A stretch of DNA of 64,000 nt from Clostridium saccharobutylicum DSM 13864 (GCF_000473995.1 NC_022571.1:1328501-1392500); one strand, 5' to 3'; shown: positions 18,270-27,673, numbered from the stretch's first letter. The notes: generated from the sequence alone by a model not told the origin. Numbers and translations: made by a program.

Positions 18270-19127
18270 ATGACTAATGCTTTAAATGATACATTGTTAC
18301 TTTGTCCTGTTTGTAAAGAAAAGTTGATTAAAGATGTTTCGAATAAAATTTACAAATGCATAAATAACCATACATATGATATAGCTAAAGAAGGTTATGT
18401 AAATTTATTAATTAGTAATCAGAAAAGAAGCAAAAATCCAGGTGATTCCAAGGACATGGTTTTAGCAAGAATAGACTTTTTATCTAGGGGGTACTATAAA
18501 CCATTATGTGATAAAATCAATGAAATTATTTATGAACACTTGAAAGATTATGATAATGGTAAATATAATATTCTTGATTTAGGATGTGGAGAAGGCTATT
18601 ATTTAACAAGCTTGAAAGATTACATAGATAATAAAGATGTTCAAGCTAATTATTATGGAATGGATGTTTCAAAAGATGCAGTAAAGTATGCAGGGAAAGC
18701 AAATAAGACTTGTATTTGGTTTGTTGGTAACAATTTTCATATTCCAGCAGGTGATAAATCTATAGATTGTATACTTTCAGTTTTTAGTCCTATAGACATC
18801 GATGAATGTAATAGAGTTTTAAAGGATAATGGGATATTTGTAAGAGTTCTTCCTAGAACTGATCATTTAATACAACTTAGAAATATTATTTATTCAGAGG
18901 TACATTTGAATGACAAAGTATATAAAGCTAGTGTTGATGAGAATGAGTACATAAAAGAATCTAATGTTACATTTGATATTATGTTAAATAAAGAAGAGAT
19001 AGTTAGTTTGTTAAAAATGACACCACATTATTGGAAAACAACTCAAGAGAATAAAGAAAAGTTAGACGCGTATGATTCGTTAACAATTACAATAGATATG
19101 CGTATAGGTGTATTTAAAAAGAAATAA
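18270..19127 (+). CDS. RlmA-like 23S rRNA (guanine-N1) methyltransferase
   Basis: A 285-residue protein. The N-terminal zinc finger has Cys12, Cys15, Cys30 and His34 (CPVC...CINNH), followed by the family segment YDIAKEGYVNLL and KNPGDSKDM. A Rossmann SAM-binding domain starts with ILDLGCGEGYY near residue 104. This architecture is that of RlmA(I)/RlmA(II), which methylate G745 or G748 of 23S rRNA; the II type gives tylosin resistance in some bacteria. Which base is modified cannot be judged. It follows topB closely and is followed by a terminator. Confidence 0.85.
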   Translation: MTNALNDTLLLCPVCKEKLIKDVSNKIYKCINNHTYDIAKEGYVNLLISNQKRSKNPGDSKDMVLARIDFLSRGYYKPLCDKINEIIYEHLKDYDNGKYNILDLGCGEGYYLTSLKDYIDNKDVQANYYGMDVSKDAVKYAGKANKTCIWFVGNNFHIPAGDKSIDCILSVFSPIDIDECNRVLKDNGIFVRVLPRTDHLIQLRNIIYSEVHLNDKVYKASVDENEYIKESNVTFDIMLNKEEIVSLLKMTPHYWKTTQENKEKLDAYDSLTITIDMRIGVFKKK

Positions 19128-19210
19128 ATAGTGTAGAATTTTAAAAAGTGAATATTTTTATCTTTAAATGGAATGTTAAATCTATATATAATATTTTCAG
19201 TACTTGTTAT

Positions 19211-19242
19211 ATGGAATGAATAGATGGACATTCCATTTTTTA
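19211..19242 (+). terminator. Terminator of the topB-rlmA unit
   Basis: ATGGAATG (19211-19218) pairs with CATTCCAT (19229-19236), followed by a run of T. Confidence 0.75.
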
Positions 19243-19260
19243 TTGGATAAATTTATTACT

Positions 19261-19314
19261 CAAAACAACTATAATTTGAATTTTATATGTAAAATTTAAA
19301 TTATAGTTGTTTTG
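19261..19314. repeat. Long 25-bp inverted repeat before the chemotaxis gene
   Basis: Bases 19261-19285 (CAAAACAACTATAATTTGAA plus TTTTA) pair with 19290-19314 with one G-T position and a 4-nt loop. No T tract follows. Directly after it is AAAGGAGTGTAATTTA and a GTG opening a nine-codon frame (19332-19361), which looks like a gene remnant or leader. The rest of the gap to 19470 is AT-rich with a TATAAT at 19425-19430. Confidence 0.65.
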
Positions 19315-19469
19315 AAAGGAGTGTAATTTAGTGCTAATAAATAATAAATTATCAATATGATAGCGTTTTACATAATAAAATGATTAAAAATGAATAAAAA
19401 TAAAAAATAAAGATAATTATGGGGTATAATGTAAATATGAGTAATAATGTTAAAATATGAGGTGTAAGC

Positions 19470-21470
19470 ATGAAAAAAAAACAACGTAAAACTAAATCAA
19501 CAAGTATTAAAACATACTTGTTAATTACAATTATTATGATGGCTTCTATACCAGTTTTAATTTTAGGAGGAATTTCTACAACAACATTAAAAGTGGCAAA
19601 TGAAAAAAGTTTTGATGAGAATGGAAGTTTACTTTGTAATATAGGACAAGGAATAATAAATAATAAGATTATATATTATGAAAAAATATTGGATACTTTA
19701 ATAGAAAATAATAAATTAAGTTTGGAAGAATCACCATACACTGATTTAAAAGATCAAATGAAGTTAATAAAAAATACAGATGGAAGTATACTAAATTTAT
19801 ATTATTCAGATAATACGGGAGGGTTATTTCAAATATTAGATGTAAAACTTCCAGAAGGTTATAATGCTACAGGAAAAGCATGGTATAAAGAAGCTGTACA
19901 AAAATCAAATCAATATACAATACACAGTCCATATAAAGATACATTAACAGGTAAAAATGCAATAACAATATATAAAGCTGTGATTAAAGATAATGTATGT
20001 CTTGGAGTTATGGCAATTGACATAGATTTAACTTCTTTATCAGATCAATTGTCAAGTATTAAGTATGGGCAAACAGGAGAATTCATTATTACAGATAAGA
20101 GTGGTGTAGTTATTTCTGATAGTGATAAATCTAAAATTGCAGGAACAGAACCAACAGAATACAATTGTTGGAATAATGTCGTAAATAATAATAATGGAGA
20201 GTTTAAATTTGATTATAATAATAACAAATATGAAGGATATTTCCAAACATCAGAATTAACAGGATGGAAATTGATATTAAAAATGCCGTCAAAAGAATTA
20301 AGGTCATCGGAAAATACTTCTATGGTTTCAACAATTTTAACTATAATTTGTTTAATAATAATTGCATCTATAATAACTTTACTAATTGCTAGGAGAATAA
20401 GTAAAGGAATAAATGTTGTAAAAGAGGGTATGGAAAGAACGTCAAGAGGCCAGTTTGATAAGAATATTAATGTAGATAGTTTTATCTATGAATTTAATAT
20501 TTTAGAAAACAGTTTTAATAAGATGCAGGAAAATGTTGCGGGATTAATAAAAAATGTAGACAGCTCAGTTGATAATGTAAATAATAATGCAATAAGTTCA
20601 GCACATATGAGTCAAGAAATAGCATCATCAATGAGTCAAGTTAGTGAAACAATAACTCAAATATCTAGTGGAACTATGGAGTCAGCTAATAATTTAGAAA
20701 ACATATCAGAAAATGTTCAAGCATTATCTTGTGCAATGGATGACATAAAAAAAGTAACTGAAAATGTTAATGAAATGGCTGCAAAAACTAATAACTTAGG
20801 TCAAAGTGGTATAAGTGTTGTAGAAACAGTAATAGATAAGTCTCATGAAACTAAAGAAAGTACTGAAGCTGTTAAAAGTGTTGTAAATGAGGTTTCAGAA
20901 AGTATAGTAAAAATAGGAGTAATGAATCAAACAATAAGTACAATTACAGAACAAACTAACTTATTAGCCTTAAATGCAGCAATTGAAGCTGCGAGAGCAG
21001 GGGAAGCTGGAAAAGGATTTGCAGTGGTTGCGGATGAGATAAGAAAACTTGCAGAGGAAACTTCAGTTGCGGCTAAAAATATAGATAAGATAATAAAAGA
21101 AATAAAGAGTAAATCGGAATTAGCAGTTGACAAAGTTTTTGCAACAAGTGAAACTGTAAATAATCAAGAAGAAGCTGTAAAAGAAGCACAAGGAATATTT
21201 ACAGAGATAGTTTCATCTATAGATAATTTATCAGAGAAAGTAAATCGAATAGCACAAGGAGTAATTTCTGTAGATAATATGAAGGATAATGTTGTACAAA
21301 AGGTAGAAAATTTATCTGCAATATTAGAAGAAACAGCTGCTGGAGCAGAACAAGTAACAGCATCAGCACAAGAAGTAACAGCTTCAACGGAAGAATTTGT
21401 TAGCAGTTCTAATAGCTTAAGAGATATGGCACAAGAACTTGAAGAAAAGATTAATGAATTTAAATTATAG
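19470..21470 (+). CDS. Methyl-accepting chemotaxis protein
   Basis: A 666-residue transmembrane receptor. A helix near 15-36 is followed by an extracytoplasmic double-Cache-type sensor domain (about 40-280, with [18 protein letters not shown] and [11 protein letters not shown]). A second helix (about 286-308) leads to a HAMP segment and the long cytoplasmic coiled coil with the signalling tip [20 protein letters not shown]. The Cache fold usually binds small molecules such as amino acids or organic acids. GAGGTG precedes the ATG. It appears monocistronic and no che genes are nearby. Confidence 0.95.
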   Translation: MKKKQRKTKSTSIKTYLLITIIMMASIPVLILGGISTTTLKVANEKSFDENGSLLCNIGQGIINNKIIYYEKILDTLIENNKLSLEESPYTDLKDQMKLIKNTDGSILNLYYSDNTGGLFQILDVKLPEGYNATGKAWYKEAVQKSNQYTIHSPYKDTLTGKNAITIYKAVIKDNVCLGVMAIDIDLTSLSDQLSSIKYGQTGEFIITDKSGVVISDSDKSKIAGTEPTEYNCWNNVVNNNNGEFKFDYNNNKYEGYFQTSELTGWKLILKMPSKELRSSENTSMVSTILTIICLIIIASIITLLIARRISKGINVVKEGMERTSRGQFDKNINVDSFIYEFNILENSFNKMQENVAGLIKNVDSSVDNVNNNAISSAHMSQEIASSMSQVSETITQISSGTMESANNLENISENVQALSCAMDDIKKVTENVNEMAAKTNNLGQSGISVVETVIDKSHETKESTEAVKSVVNEVSESIVKIGVMNQTISTITEQTNLLALNAAIEAARAGEAGKGFAVVADEIRKLAEETSVAAKNIDKIIKEIKSKSELAVDKVFATSETVNNQEEAVKEAQGIFTEIVSSIDNLSEKVNRIAQGVISVDNMKDNVVQKVENLSAILEETAAGAEQVTASAQEVTASTEEFVSSSNSLRDMAQELEEKINEFKL

Positions 21471-21527
21471 ATTGTAATAAAATTATACAAGGATCAATAA
21501 CAAATGAAAAAAATATTACATTTATTA

Positions 21528-21556
21528 TTGACATATGAAACTTATGAAGGTAAAAT
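21528..21556 (+). promoter_or_regulatory. Promoter of the ammonium transporter transcript
   Basis: TTGACA (21528-21533), a 17-bp spacer and TAAAAT (21551-21556). Transcription would start near 21563, about 175 nt before the gene, leaving room for the terminator leader that follows. Confidence 0.75.
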
Positions 21557-21591
21557 CATATAAGTAAATTAAAAAAATTGTAGAAAACAAT

Positions 21592-21666
21592 GGCGTTTTC
21601 ATTTTAAAAGGAAAGAGATATCGGTTGATAAATCTACCCTTTTTGGAGTGAATGCGCCTTTTTTTT
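21592..21666 (+). terminator. amtB: Leader terminator/attenuator candidate before amtB
   Basis: GGCG (21592-21595) pairs with CGCC (21655-21658), extended inwards by TTCATTTT/GGAGTGAA-type pairs with wobbles and AAAAGG/CCCTTTT, and followed by eight T. It sits about 30 nt after the predicted start of the transcript and 70 nt before the amtB ATG, so it can only act as a conditional terminator in the leader, or else amtB is read from another promoter. No known riboswitch class is recognised. Confidence 0.6.
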
Positions 21667-21691
21667 ATAAAGAATTTCAGAATATAAGTAA

Positions 21692-21712
21692 TAAGGCACA
21701 TTGAAAAAACGA
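21692..21712. repeat. Hairpin repeat copy 6 (left end only)
   Basis: TAAGGCACATTGAAAAAAC is the left terminus of the repeat family with no matching right arm. It lies between the leader terminator and the Shine-Dalgarno site AAGGGGG of the ammonium transporter gene. Confidence 0.5.
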
Positions 21713-21738
21713 TTAATATTATTCAAGGGGGAATAAAA

Positions 21739-22971
21739 ATGGATTTGTTAAATGGCGCAGACATGGGATTTGTAATTATCTGTGCAGCATTAGTAATGTT
21801 AATGGTGCCAGGTTTAGCTTTATTTTATGGTGGTATGGTAAAGAGTAAGAATGTGCTTAGTATTACAGTTCAGAATTATGCAGCACTTATTTTAATATCT
21901 ATACAATGGATTTTTATAGGCTATACTTTGGCTTTTGGCTCTGACGTAAAAGGTATAATTGGCGGATTGGATTGGAGTTTTTTAAGAAATGTAGGAATTG
22001 TACCTAATGCTGATTATGCAGCAACTATACCTCATTTAGAATTTGTTGTATTTCAATTAATGTTTGCAGCTATTACTGCAGCTGTTATTTCCGGATCAGT
22101 TGCAGAACGTATGACTTTTCCAGCCTTTTTAATATTAATTATTTTATGGAGTACATTAGTTTATGATCCTATTGCTCATTGGGTATGGGGAACTAATGGA
22201 TGGTTAAAGAATTTAGGTGTTCTTGATTTTGCAGGGGGAAATCCTGTTGAGATAAATTCAGGGGTTTCTGGACTTATTGCAGCAATAGTTATTGGAAAGA
22301 GAAAAAGACCAAGCACTGAGCCACATCATATACCAATGGCTATACTTGGGGGAGGACTTTTATGGTTTGGATGGTTTGGATTTAATGCAGGAAGTGCTCT
22401 TTCTATGAATTACATAGCAGTTAATGCTTTTGTTACAACAAATACTTCGGCAGCAGCGGGAGCAATTGCATGGGTAGCGTGCGAATGGATTCTTTATAAA
22501 AAACCTACAGCATTAGGCATAATAAGTGGAGCTATAGCGGGATTAGTTGCAATAACTCAAGGGGCTGGCTTTGTAGGTCCTATATCTTCAGTATTCATAG
22601 GATTAGTTGGAGGTTCTTTAAGCTTTTTTGCTATAGCTATATTAAAGAGAAAATTAGGTTATGATGATGCTTTAGATGCTTTTGGCTGTCACGGAGTAGC
22701 CGGAATTTGGGGATCTATAGCAACTGCTATATTTGCATCAAAATCAATTAATCCAGCAGGTGCTAATGGATTAATATATGGTAACTTTGAGTTATTAAAA
22801 GCTCATTTGATATCAACTTGTGCTACTGCATTATATGCAGCGGTTGTAACTTTTATAATACTTAAGGTTATGAGTTTGATAATGAATATAAGAACTACTC
22901 CAAATCAAGAAGCAGAAGGATTAGATGTTACTTTACATGGAGAAGAAGCTTATTCAGGATTAAATGTATAA
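21739..22971 (+). CDS. amtB: Ammonium transporter (Amt family)
   Basis: A 410-residue membrane protein with about eleven helices. Typical motifs are LALFYGGMVKSKN, IAHWVWGTNGWL with the conserved His-Trp, GSALSMN and the pore-lining FGCHGVAGIWG. It admits ammonium/ammonia when nitrogen is scarce. The N-terminus (MDLLNGADMGFVIICAALV) starts the first helix without a separate signal peptide. No glnK/PII gene follows, although amtB and glnK are usually paired; the regulator must be elsewhere. Expression is probably controlled by the structured leader upstream. Confidence 0.96.
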   Translation: MDLLNGADMGFVIICAALVMLMVPGLALFYGGMVKSKNVLSITVQNYAALILISIQWIFIGYTLAFGSDVKGIIGGLDWSFLRNVGIVPNADYAATIPHLEFVVFQLMFAAITAAVISGSVAERMTFPAFLILIILWSTLVYDPIAHWVWGTNGWLKNLGVLDFAGGNPVEINSGVSGLIAAIVIGKRKRPSTEPHHIPMAILGGGLLWFGWFGFNAGSALSMNYIAVNAFVTTNTSAAAGAIAWVACEWILYKKPTALGIISGAIAGLVAITQGAGFVGPISSVFIGLVGGSLSFFAIAILKRKLGYDDALDAFGCHGVAGIWGSIATAIFASKSINPAGANGLIYGNFELLKAHLISTCATALYAAVVTFIILKVMSLIMNIRTTPNQEAEGLDVTLHGEEAYSGLNV

Positions 22972-22979
22972 AAGTTAAT

Positions 22980-23042
22980 TTTAGGGATATGAAGGAAAAT
23001 AATAAGGGCATATCGTTTTTTGTTATTTTTTATGTGCCTTAA
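22980..23042. repeat. Hairpin repeat copy 7 (short internal deletion)
   Basis: TTTAGGGATATGAAGGAAAATAATAAG on the left and TTGTTATTTTTTATGTGCCTTAA on the right are the two ends of the family with almost no core between them. It directly follows amtB. Confidence 0.6.
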
Positions 23043-23096
23043 TAATATAATTGTATATCTGACATAAATGTTTATTAATGAATTTAAAAGCAAAAG

Positions 23097-23131
23097 AGAT
23101 GATTTTTATATTTTTAAAAATCATCTTTTTT
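23097..23131 (+). terminator. Terminator after amtB
   Basis: AGATGATTTTTA pairs with TAAAAATCATCT, followed by a T run. It separates amtB from the ABC importer genes. Confidence 0.8.
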
Positions 23132-23270
23132 GTTGTATGCGTTAATTTTTATTAAAAAATTATATAGTTATTCCAAAATACTTTGTTTAAAAGAAGTTAA
23201 GTAAGTAGAACAATATTTTATTAAATTTCATATTATACAGCATGAAATATTATTAGGAGATGTTTCCTTA

Positions 23271-24311
23271 ATGAACAAAAACTTTAAGATATTATCAGCT
23301 TTAGCATTAGCAGGCGTGACAGCTATAACATCTGCATTCATGTTTGGGTGTGGAAAATCTAAAACAAGTAATAAAGGTAATGCTATTGTACGATTAAATG
23401 AAGTGACTCGTTCTGTTTTTTATGCACCTATGTATGTTGCGATAAGCCAAGGATTTTTTGAACAAAATGGAATTGATATTGACTTACAGACTGGAGAAGG
23501 TGCAGATAAAACAATGCAGGCAGTTTTAAGTAATTCGGCAGACATAGGTTTTTGTGGACCGGAACAGACAATTTATATTAATAATCAAGGAAGAGAAGAT
23601 TATCCTGTACTTTTTGCACAATTAACTCAAAGGGATGGTTCATTTTTAGTTGGTAGGACTAAAGATGATAACTTTAATTGGCAGAATATAAAAGGGAAAA
23701 ATATTATAGGTGGAAGACCTGGAGGCGTTCCTGAAATGGCTTTTGAATATGCTATGAAAAAAAATAATATCAATCCTAAATCAGACGTTAATATGGTTAC
23801 CAATATAGATTTTGCTGCAACTGCTGGTGCTTTCAAAGGTGGTACTGGAGATTATGTAGCTTCATTTGAACCAACAGCTTCAGTTCTTCAAAAAGAAGGA
23901 ACTGGAAATATACTTGCATCTATAGGTGAGGAATCTGGAGTTATTCCTTATACTTGCTACTTTACCACAAAATCATATATGGATAAAAATCCTCAGGTAA
24001 TTCAAAATTTCACAAATGCAATTTATGAAGGACAACAATGGTTTTTCAATCATAGCACAGAGGAAGTTGCAGATAGTATAATTCAATATTTCCCAGGTAC
24101 AGATAAAGAAACAATAATGACTGTTATAGATAATTATAAAAAAATTGATGCTATAGCAAAAACACCAGAGATTAAAGAAACAGATTTAAATAGACTTATG
24201 GATATAATTCAGGATTATGATCAAAGTTTAATACCTCAAAGACCAGAGTTTGGTAAGATAGTAGATAATTCATATGCTCAGCAAGCAATTAAGGCACAAT
24301 CAAATAAATAA
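23271..24311 (+). CDS. ABC importer substrate-binding lipoprotein (NMT1/SsuA-like)
   Basis: A 346-residue lipoprotein. The signal peptide ends in a lipobox with Cys27 (AFMFGC). The body matches the NMT1/THI5 and SsuA/TauA group: FYAPMYVAISQGFFEQNGID, then NSADIGFCGPEQTIY. Relatives bind sulfonates, taurine, nitrate or thiamin-pyrimidine precursors; no enzyme gene or TPP riboswitch is present to decide. The last seven codons (IKAQSNK) and the stop are encoded by the left arm of a hairpin repeat, so the original C-terminus has been replaced. ATPase and permease genes follow beyond that repeat. Confidence 0.9.
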   Translation: MNKNFKILSALALAGVTAITSAFMFGCGKSKTSNKGNAIVRLNEVTRSVFYAPMYVAISQGFFEQNGIDIDLQTGEGADKTMQAVLSNSADIGFCGPEQTIYINNQGREDYPVLFAQLTQRDGSFLVGRTKDDNFNWQNIKGKNIIGGRPGGVPEMAFEYAMKKNNINPKSDVNMVTNIDFAATAGAFKGGTGDYVASFEPTASVLQKEGTGNILASIGEESGVIPYTCYFTTKSYMDKNPQVIQNFTNAIYEGQQWFFNHSTEEVADSIIQYFPGTDKETIMTVIDNYKKIDAIAKTPEIKETDLNRLMDIIQDYDQSLIPQRPEFGKIVDNSYAQQAIKAQSNK

Positions 24312-24454
24312 CAAGTCCATTTGCCAGTCTATTTTTCATCATGCTACGTCGGCAAAATATTATAATAGACCCGCTATGATGGCATTTTGTCTCCTTGCCT
24401 GATAAAAAATATCCATGGCAATTTTGGAATTGTTATTTATTTTCATGTGCCTAA
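24289..24454. repeat. Hairpin repeat copy 8, inside the ABC operon
   Basis: A 166-nt element from TTAAGGCACAATCAAATAAA to TTTCATGTGCCTAA. Left arm AATAACAAGTCCATTTGCCA pairs with right arm TGGCAATTTTGGAATTGTT. The core, read on the minus strand, has ATCAGGCAAGGAG and GCCGACGTAGCATGATG. It begins inside the upstream coding sequence and lies between the binding-protein and ATPase genes. Confidence 0.85.
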
Positions 24455-24491
24455 ATAAATGCCACATAAAATTATAAGGTGGTGATTTAAT

Positions 24492-25247
24492 TTGAGTTTA
24501 TTAAAAATATTAAATATATCTATGAATTATCATTCTATTAAAGGTGAGACACAAGCGTTAGAAAATATAAATTTTGAAGTTGAAGAAGGAGATTTTGTTT
24601 CTATTTTAGGACCATCTGGATGTGGAAAATCTACATTGCTTAATATAATAAGTGGATTAATAGAGCCATCAGGAGGACATGCTTTATATAAGGGAGAAGA
24701 CATAGAAAAAAATTTAGACAAAATAGGATATATGTTTCAAAAGGATCATTTGTTTGAATGGTATACTGTTTGGGAAAATGTAATACTTGGATTAAAAATA
24801 AAAAAACAATTAAATAATAAATCAGAAGAAAGAGCAAATGAGTTATTAGATACGTATGGATTGACTAAATTTAAAGAACATTATCCAAGTGAGCTTTCTG
24901 GTGGTATGAGACAAAGAGTTGCATTAATACGAACTTTAGCATTAAACCCTGAAATACTTTTTTTAGATGAACCATTTTCGGCACTAGATTATCAATCTAG
25001 ACTTTTAGTATGTGATGATGTTTATAAAATAATAAAAAAAGAAAAGAAAACTGCAATTATGGTAACGCATGATATTGGAGAAGCAATTTCAACTTCTAAA
25101 AAGGTAATAGTATTATCAAAAAGACCTGGAAGAGTAAAAGTAGAAATTCCAATAAATTTTGCAGTATCTAATTTAACACCATTTGAAAAGAGAAAAAATC
25201 CACAATTTAGCGGATATTTTAATAGATTGTGGAAGGAGTTGAATTAA
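24492..25247 (+). CDS. ABC importer ATPase (SsuB/TauB-like)
   Basis: A 251-residue nucleotide-binding subunit. Walker A GPSGCGKST at 40-48, Q loop MFQKDHLFEW, signature LSGGMRQRV, Walker B EILFLDEPFSALD and the switch histidine in VTHDIGEA are all present. It starts with TTG at 24492, preceded by AAGGTGGTG. It energises the uptake system whose permease starts 4 nt after its stop. The nearest family is the nitrate/sulfonate/taurine group. Confidence 0.93.
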   Translation: MSLLKILNISMNYHSIKGETQALENINFEVEEGDFVSILGPSGCGKSTLLNIISGLIEPSGGHALYKGEDIEKNLDKIGYMFQKDHLFEWYTVWENVILGLKIKKQLNNKSEERANELLDTYGLTKFKEHYPSELSGGMRQRVALIRTLALNPEILFLDEPFSALDYQSRLLVCDDVYKIIKKEKKTAIMVTHDIGEAISTSKKVIVLSKRPGRVKVEIPINFAVSNLTPFEKRKNPQFSGYFNRLWKELN

Positions 25248-25251
25248 GATA

Positions 25252-26109
25252 ATGAGTAAAGAATATGAAAAGTATACAAAAGAAATTCAACAAAATAACT
25301 TGAAAAAAAAAGATGATATTAGTGAAGAACATAAGAGATATTTAAAAAAAATTAAAGATTCAAAAAGAAAAATTGTCATTGTAAGAATTCTTATACTTGT
25401 TATTTTTATTGCTTTATGGCAAGTAGCAGCAGATTTTAAACTAATCGATCCATTTCTAACTTCAAGTCCAAGTAGAGTAATTAAATCTTGCATTTCGTTA
25501 TATAAAGATGGAAGCTTATTTCAGAATATTGAAATAACATGTTATGAAACAATTTTAGGATTTTCTTTAGGTACAATTTTGGGAGTTTTAATTGCTGTTA
25601 TTTTATGGTGGTGTCCAAGCTTGTCAAAGGTATTAGACCCATACTTAGTAGTTCTAAATGCACTTCCTAAAGTAGCATTAGCACCAATTATAATCTTTTG
25701 GATTGGAAATGGTATACAAGCTATAATTGTTGTAGCTTTGTTAATTTCAGTTATAACGACAATTATAAATGTATTAAGTGGATTTAATGAAATAGACAAG
25801 GAAAAAATTATGCTCATGAAGACATTTAGAGCATCAAAGTTACAAACACTAAGATATTTGATATTTCCATATTCAGTTCCAATTTTCATTTCAGCATTAA
25901 AAATAAATGTTGGATTATCATGGGTAGGAGTAATAATGGGAGAATTTTTAGTAGCAAAAAAGGGTTTAGGATTTTTGATAGTTTACGGTGGACAAGTAGC
26001 CCAATTGGATATGGTAATGATGAGTATAGTAATTCTATCAATAATTGCATTTGTAATGTATGAGATTGTGGCATTTATTGAGAAGAAACTTGTGAAAGAA
26101 AAAAGTTAA
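25252..26109 (+). CDS. ABC importer permease (SsuC/TauC-like)
   Basis: A 285-residue permease with six hydrophobic helices after an unusually long, charged cytoplasmic N-terminus of about 38 residues. The family motif EIDKEKIMLMKTFRASKLQTL (the EAA loop contacting the ATPase) lies mid-protein, and PKVALAPIIIFWIGNG is typical of BPD transporters of the SsuC type. It is the last gene of the importer operon; a strong terminator follows. Confidence 0.92.
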   Translation: MSKEYEKYTKEIQQNNLKKKDDISEEHKRYLKKIKDSKRKIVIVRILILVIFIALWQVAADFKLIDPFLTSSPSRVIKSCISLYKDGSLFQNIEITCYETILGFSLGTILGVLIAVILWWCPSLSKVLDPYLVVLNALPKVALAPIIIFWIGNGIQAIIVVALLISVITTIINVLSGFNEIDKEKIMLMKTFRASKLQTLRYLIFPYSVPIFISALKINVGLSWVGVIMGEFLVAKKGLGFLIVYGGQVAQLDMVMMSIVILSIIAFVMYEIVAFIEKKLVKEKS

Positions 26110-26136
26110 TATTACAATGAAAAGTATTATATTTGA

Positions 26137-26193
26137 AAGGTTGCACTTGCTTTTGGTTATCAAGATGATAATCAAAAGCAAGTGCAACTTTTT
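26137..26193 (+). terminator. Terminator of the ABC importer operon
   Basis: A stem of about 20 bp: GTTGCACTTGCTTTTGGTTA (from 26140) pairs with AATCAAAAGCAAGTGCAAC (to 26188), followed by TTTTT. Confidence 0.9.
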
Positions 26194-26285
26194 GTTAAAA
26201 AAATTGGACTGACCAATTAAAAGGCAATATATGATTAAAAGATTAAAATACAGTCATATTTCTACAAAAGAGAACCTTTACTTAA

Positions 26286-26316
26286 AGTAATAAACGGTTT
26301 TACTTATTGCTATAAT
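26286..26316 (+). promoter_or_regulatory. Extended -10 promoter of lrgAB
   Basis: TGCTATAAT (TG-N-TATAAT) at 26308-26316 is an extended -10 box with no good -35. The flanking sequence contains AAGTAA...TTACTT, a short inverted repeat that could bind an activator such as a LytTR or LysR protein; none is encoded nearby. Confidence 0.45.
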
Positions 26317-26350
26317 GGTGGTAAATTATAATAATAGGAGGTCGAAAATT

Positions 26351-26773
26351 ATGAAATTATTTAGGGAAGCATTAATTATTCTTGGTATTTATCTTTTAGG
26401 AGAATTACTATCATCAGCATTACATCTCCCAATACCAGGTAATATATTAGGAATGATAATATTATTCGTTTTACTATGTACAAAAATAATTAAGGTAGAT
26501 GATATTTCAAATGTAACAAATTTTTTATTAGATCATTTATCATTCTTTTTTATTCCAGCAGGTGTCGGACTTATGACTTCAATGCAAATAATAAAATCAA
26601 CATGGTGGCAATTATTAATAGTATGTATTTCGACAACAGTAATTATAATAGGATCAACAGGTGTAATAGTGCAAGCAGTTTCAAAAAGAACAAAAGAAAG
26701 ATCAGCTAATTTAGTAACAGATGAAGTGAATTTTAGAATGAAAGAAGGTGAAACTATTGGAAGTAATAACTAA
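26351..26773 (+). CDS. lrgA: LrgA/CidA-family holin-like protein
   Basis: A 140-residue membrane protein with four hydrophobic helices and the family patterns GELLSSALHLPIPGNILGM and FFIPAGVGLMTS. LrgA/CidA proteins are holin-like and affect autolysis and pyruvate or overflow metabolism with LrgB/CidB. The start is ATG 26351 behind AGGAGG; the open frame extends 12 codons upstream into the ribosome-binding site. The lrgB gene overlaps its end. Confidence 0.92.
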   Translation: MKLFREALIILGIYLLGELLSSALHLPIPGNILGMIILFVLLCTKIIKVDDISNVTNFLLDHLSFFFIPAGVGLMTSMQIIKSTWWQLLIVCISTTVIIIGSTGVIVQAVSKRTKERSANLVTDEVNFRMKEGETIGSNN

Positions 26774-27464
26774 CAATATTTTATTTGGATTGGTACTTTC
26801 AATAGCTGCATTTGAAATAGGAATACTAATTAATAGATATACAAGAATGCCTATTTTAAACCCATTACTTTTGGCTATAGTACTTATAATAGGTTTTTTA
26901 TTCACATTCAAAATTGATTTTGATACATATAATAAAAGTGGCCAATTCATAAATATGTTCCTTGGACCTTCAACTGTAGTACTTGCAGTACCATTATATA
27001 AACAACTTGATTTATTAAAAAAGAATGCGGCTGCAATTTTGATAGGGATATTCATGGGAAGTGTTATAGGAATATTATCTGTAATTGTTGTATCATCTTT
27101 AGTTGGTTTAAATGGCAGTGTTATTAAGTCATTGATACCTAAATCAGTTACAACACCTATAGGAATAGCAGTAAGTGGACAACTCGGAGGATTAATACCA
27201 GTAACAGTACTTGCAATTATAATTACAGGCATAATTGGAGCTATAATTGGACCAACTGTATGCAAGATATTTAATATAAAAGACAGAGTAGCTATTGGAG
27301 TATCTTTGGGAACTGCATCTCATGCGGTAGGAACTAGTAAGGCTTTGGAAATTGGTGAAGTAGAAGGTGCTATGAGCAGTCTTTCTATAGGAATTGCGGG
27401 GATAATGACAGTCGTTATTGCACCAATTATATATAATTTAGCATCATATATTTTACATATATAA
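26757..27464 (+). CDS. lrgB: LrgB/CidB-family membrane protein
   Basis: A protein of about 235 residues with six to seven helices and typical motifs NPLLLAIV, LGPSTVVLAVPLYKQ, SLIPKSVTTPIGIAVS and GTASHAVGTSKA. It works with LrgA as the second part of the antiholin-like/pyruvate transport system. I prefer the TTG at 26757, six nt after GAAGGTG; a GTG at 26748 lies inside that site. Either way it overlaps lrgA by about 20 nt, so the two are translationally coupled. Confidence 0.92.
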   Translation: MEVITNNILFGLVLSIAAFEIGILINRYTRMPILNPLLLAIVLIIGFLFTFKIDFDTYNKSGQFINMFLGPSTVVLAVPLYKQLDLLKKNAAAILIGIFMGSVIGILSVIVVSSLVGLNGSVIKSLIPKSVTTPIGIAVSGQLGGLIPVTVLAIIITGIIGAIIGPTVCKIFNIKDRVAIGVSLGTASHAVGTSKALEIGEVEGAMSSLSIGIAGIMTVVIAPIIYNLASYILHI

Positions 27465-27502
27465 AATAAAAATTAGTAAAAAATATTATATAATTATTTT
27501 AA

Positions 27503-27547
27503 AATAAGGATTTGCAGGAATTTTACCTAGCAAACCTTATTTTTTTA
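27503..27547 (+). terminator. Terminator after lrgAB
   Basis: AATAAGG-A-TTTGC pairs with GCAAA-CCTTATT around a 14-nt loop, ending in seven T. Confidence 0.8.
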
Positions 27548-27673
27548 TTTGTTTTATATAAAATGAGAATTTGAAGCAAAATAAATGTATGGATAAATTT
27601 AATTATATGTTAATATATAATGTATGTTAAGGAAAACATTAGATTAATAAGTAAAATAACTAAGGAGGCAGAA

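Noticed and set aside
21563..21666. ANTAR double-hairpin target before amtB
   Set aside because: I could not find two hairpins with the required six-base loops carrying A at position 1 and G at position 4.
23131..23270. TPP riboswitch before the NMT1-like binding protein
   Set aside because: No CUGAGA or similar thi-box core is present in the short leader.
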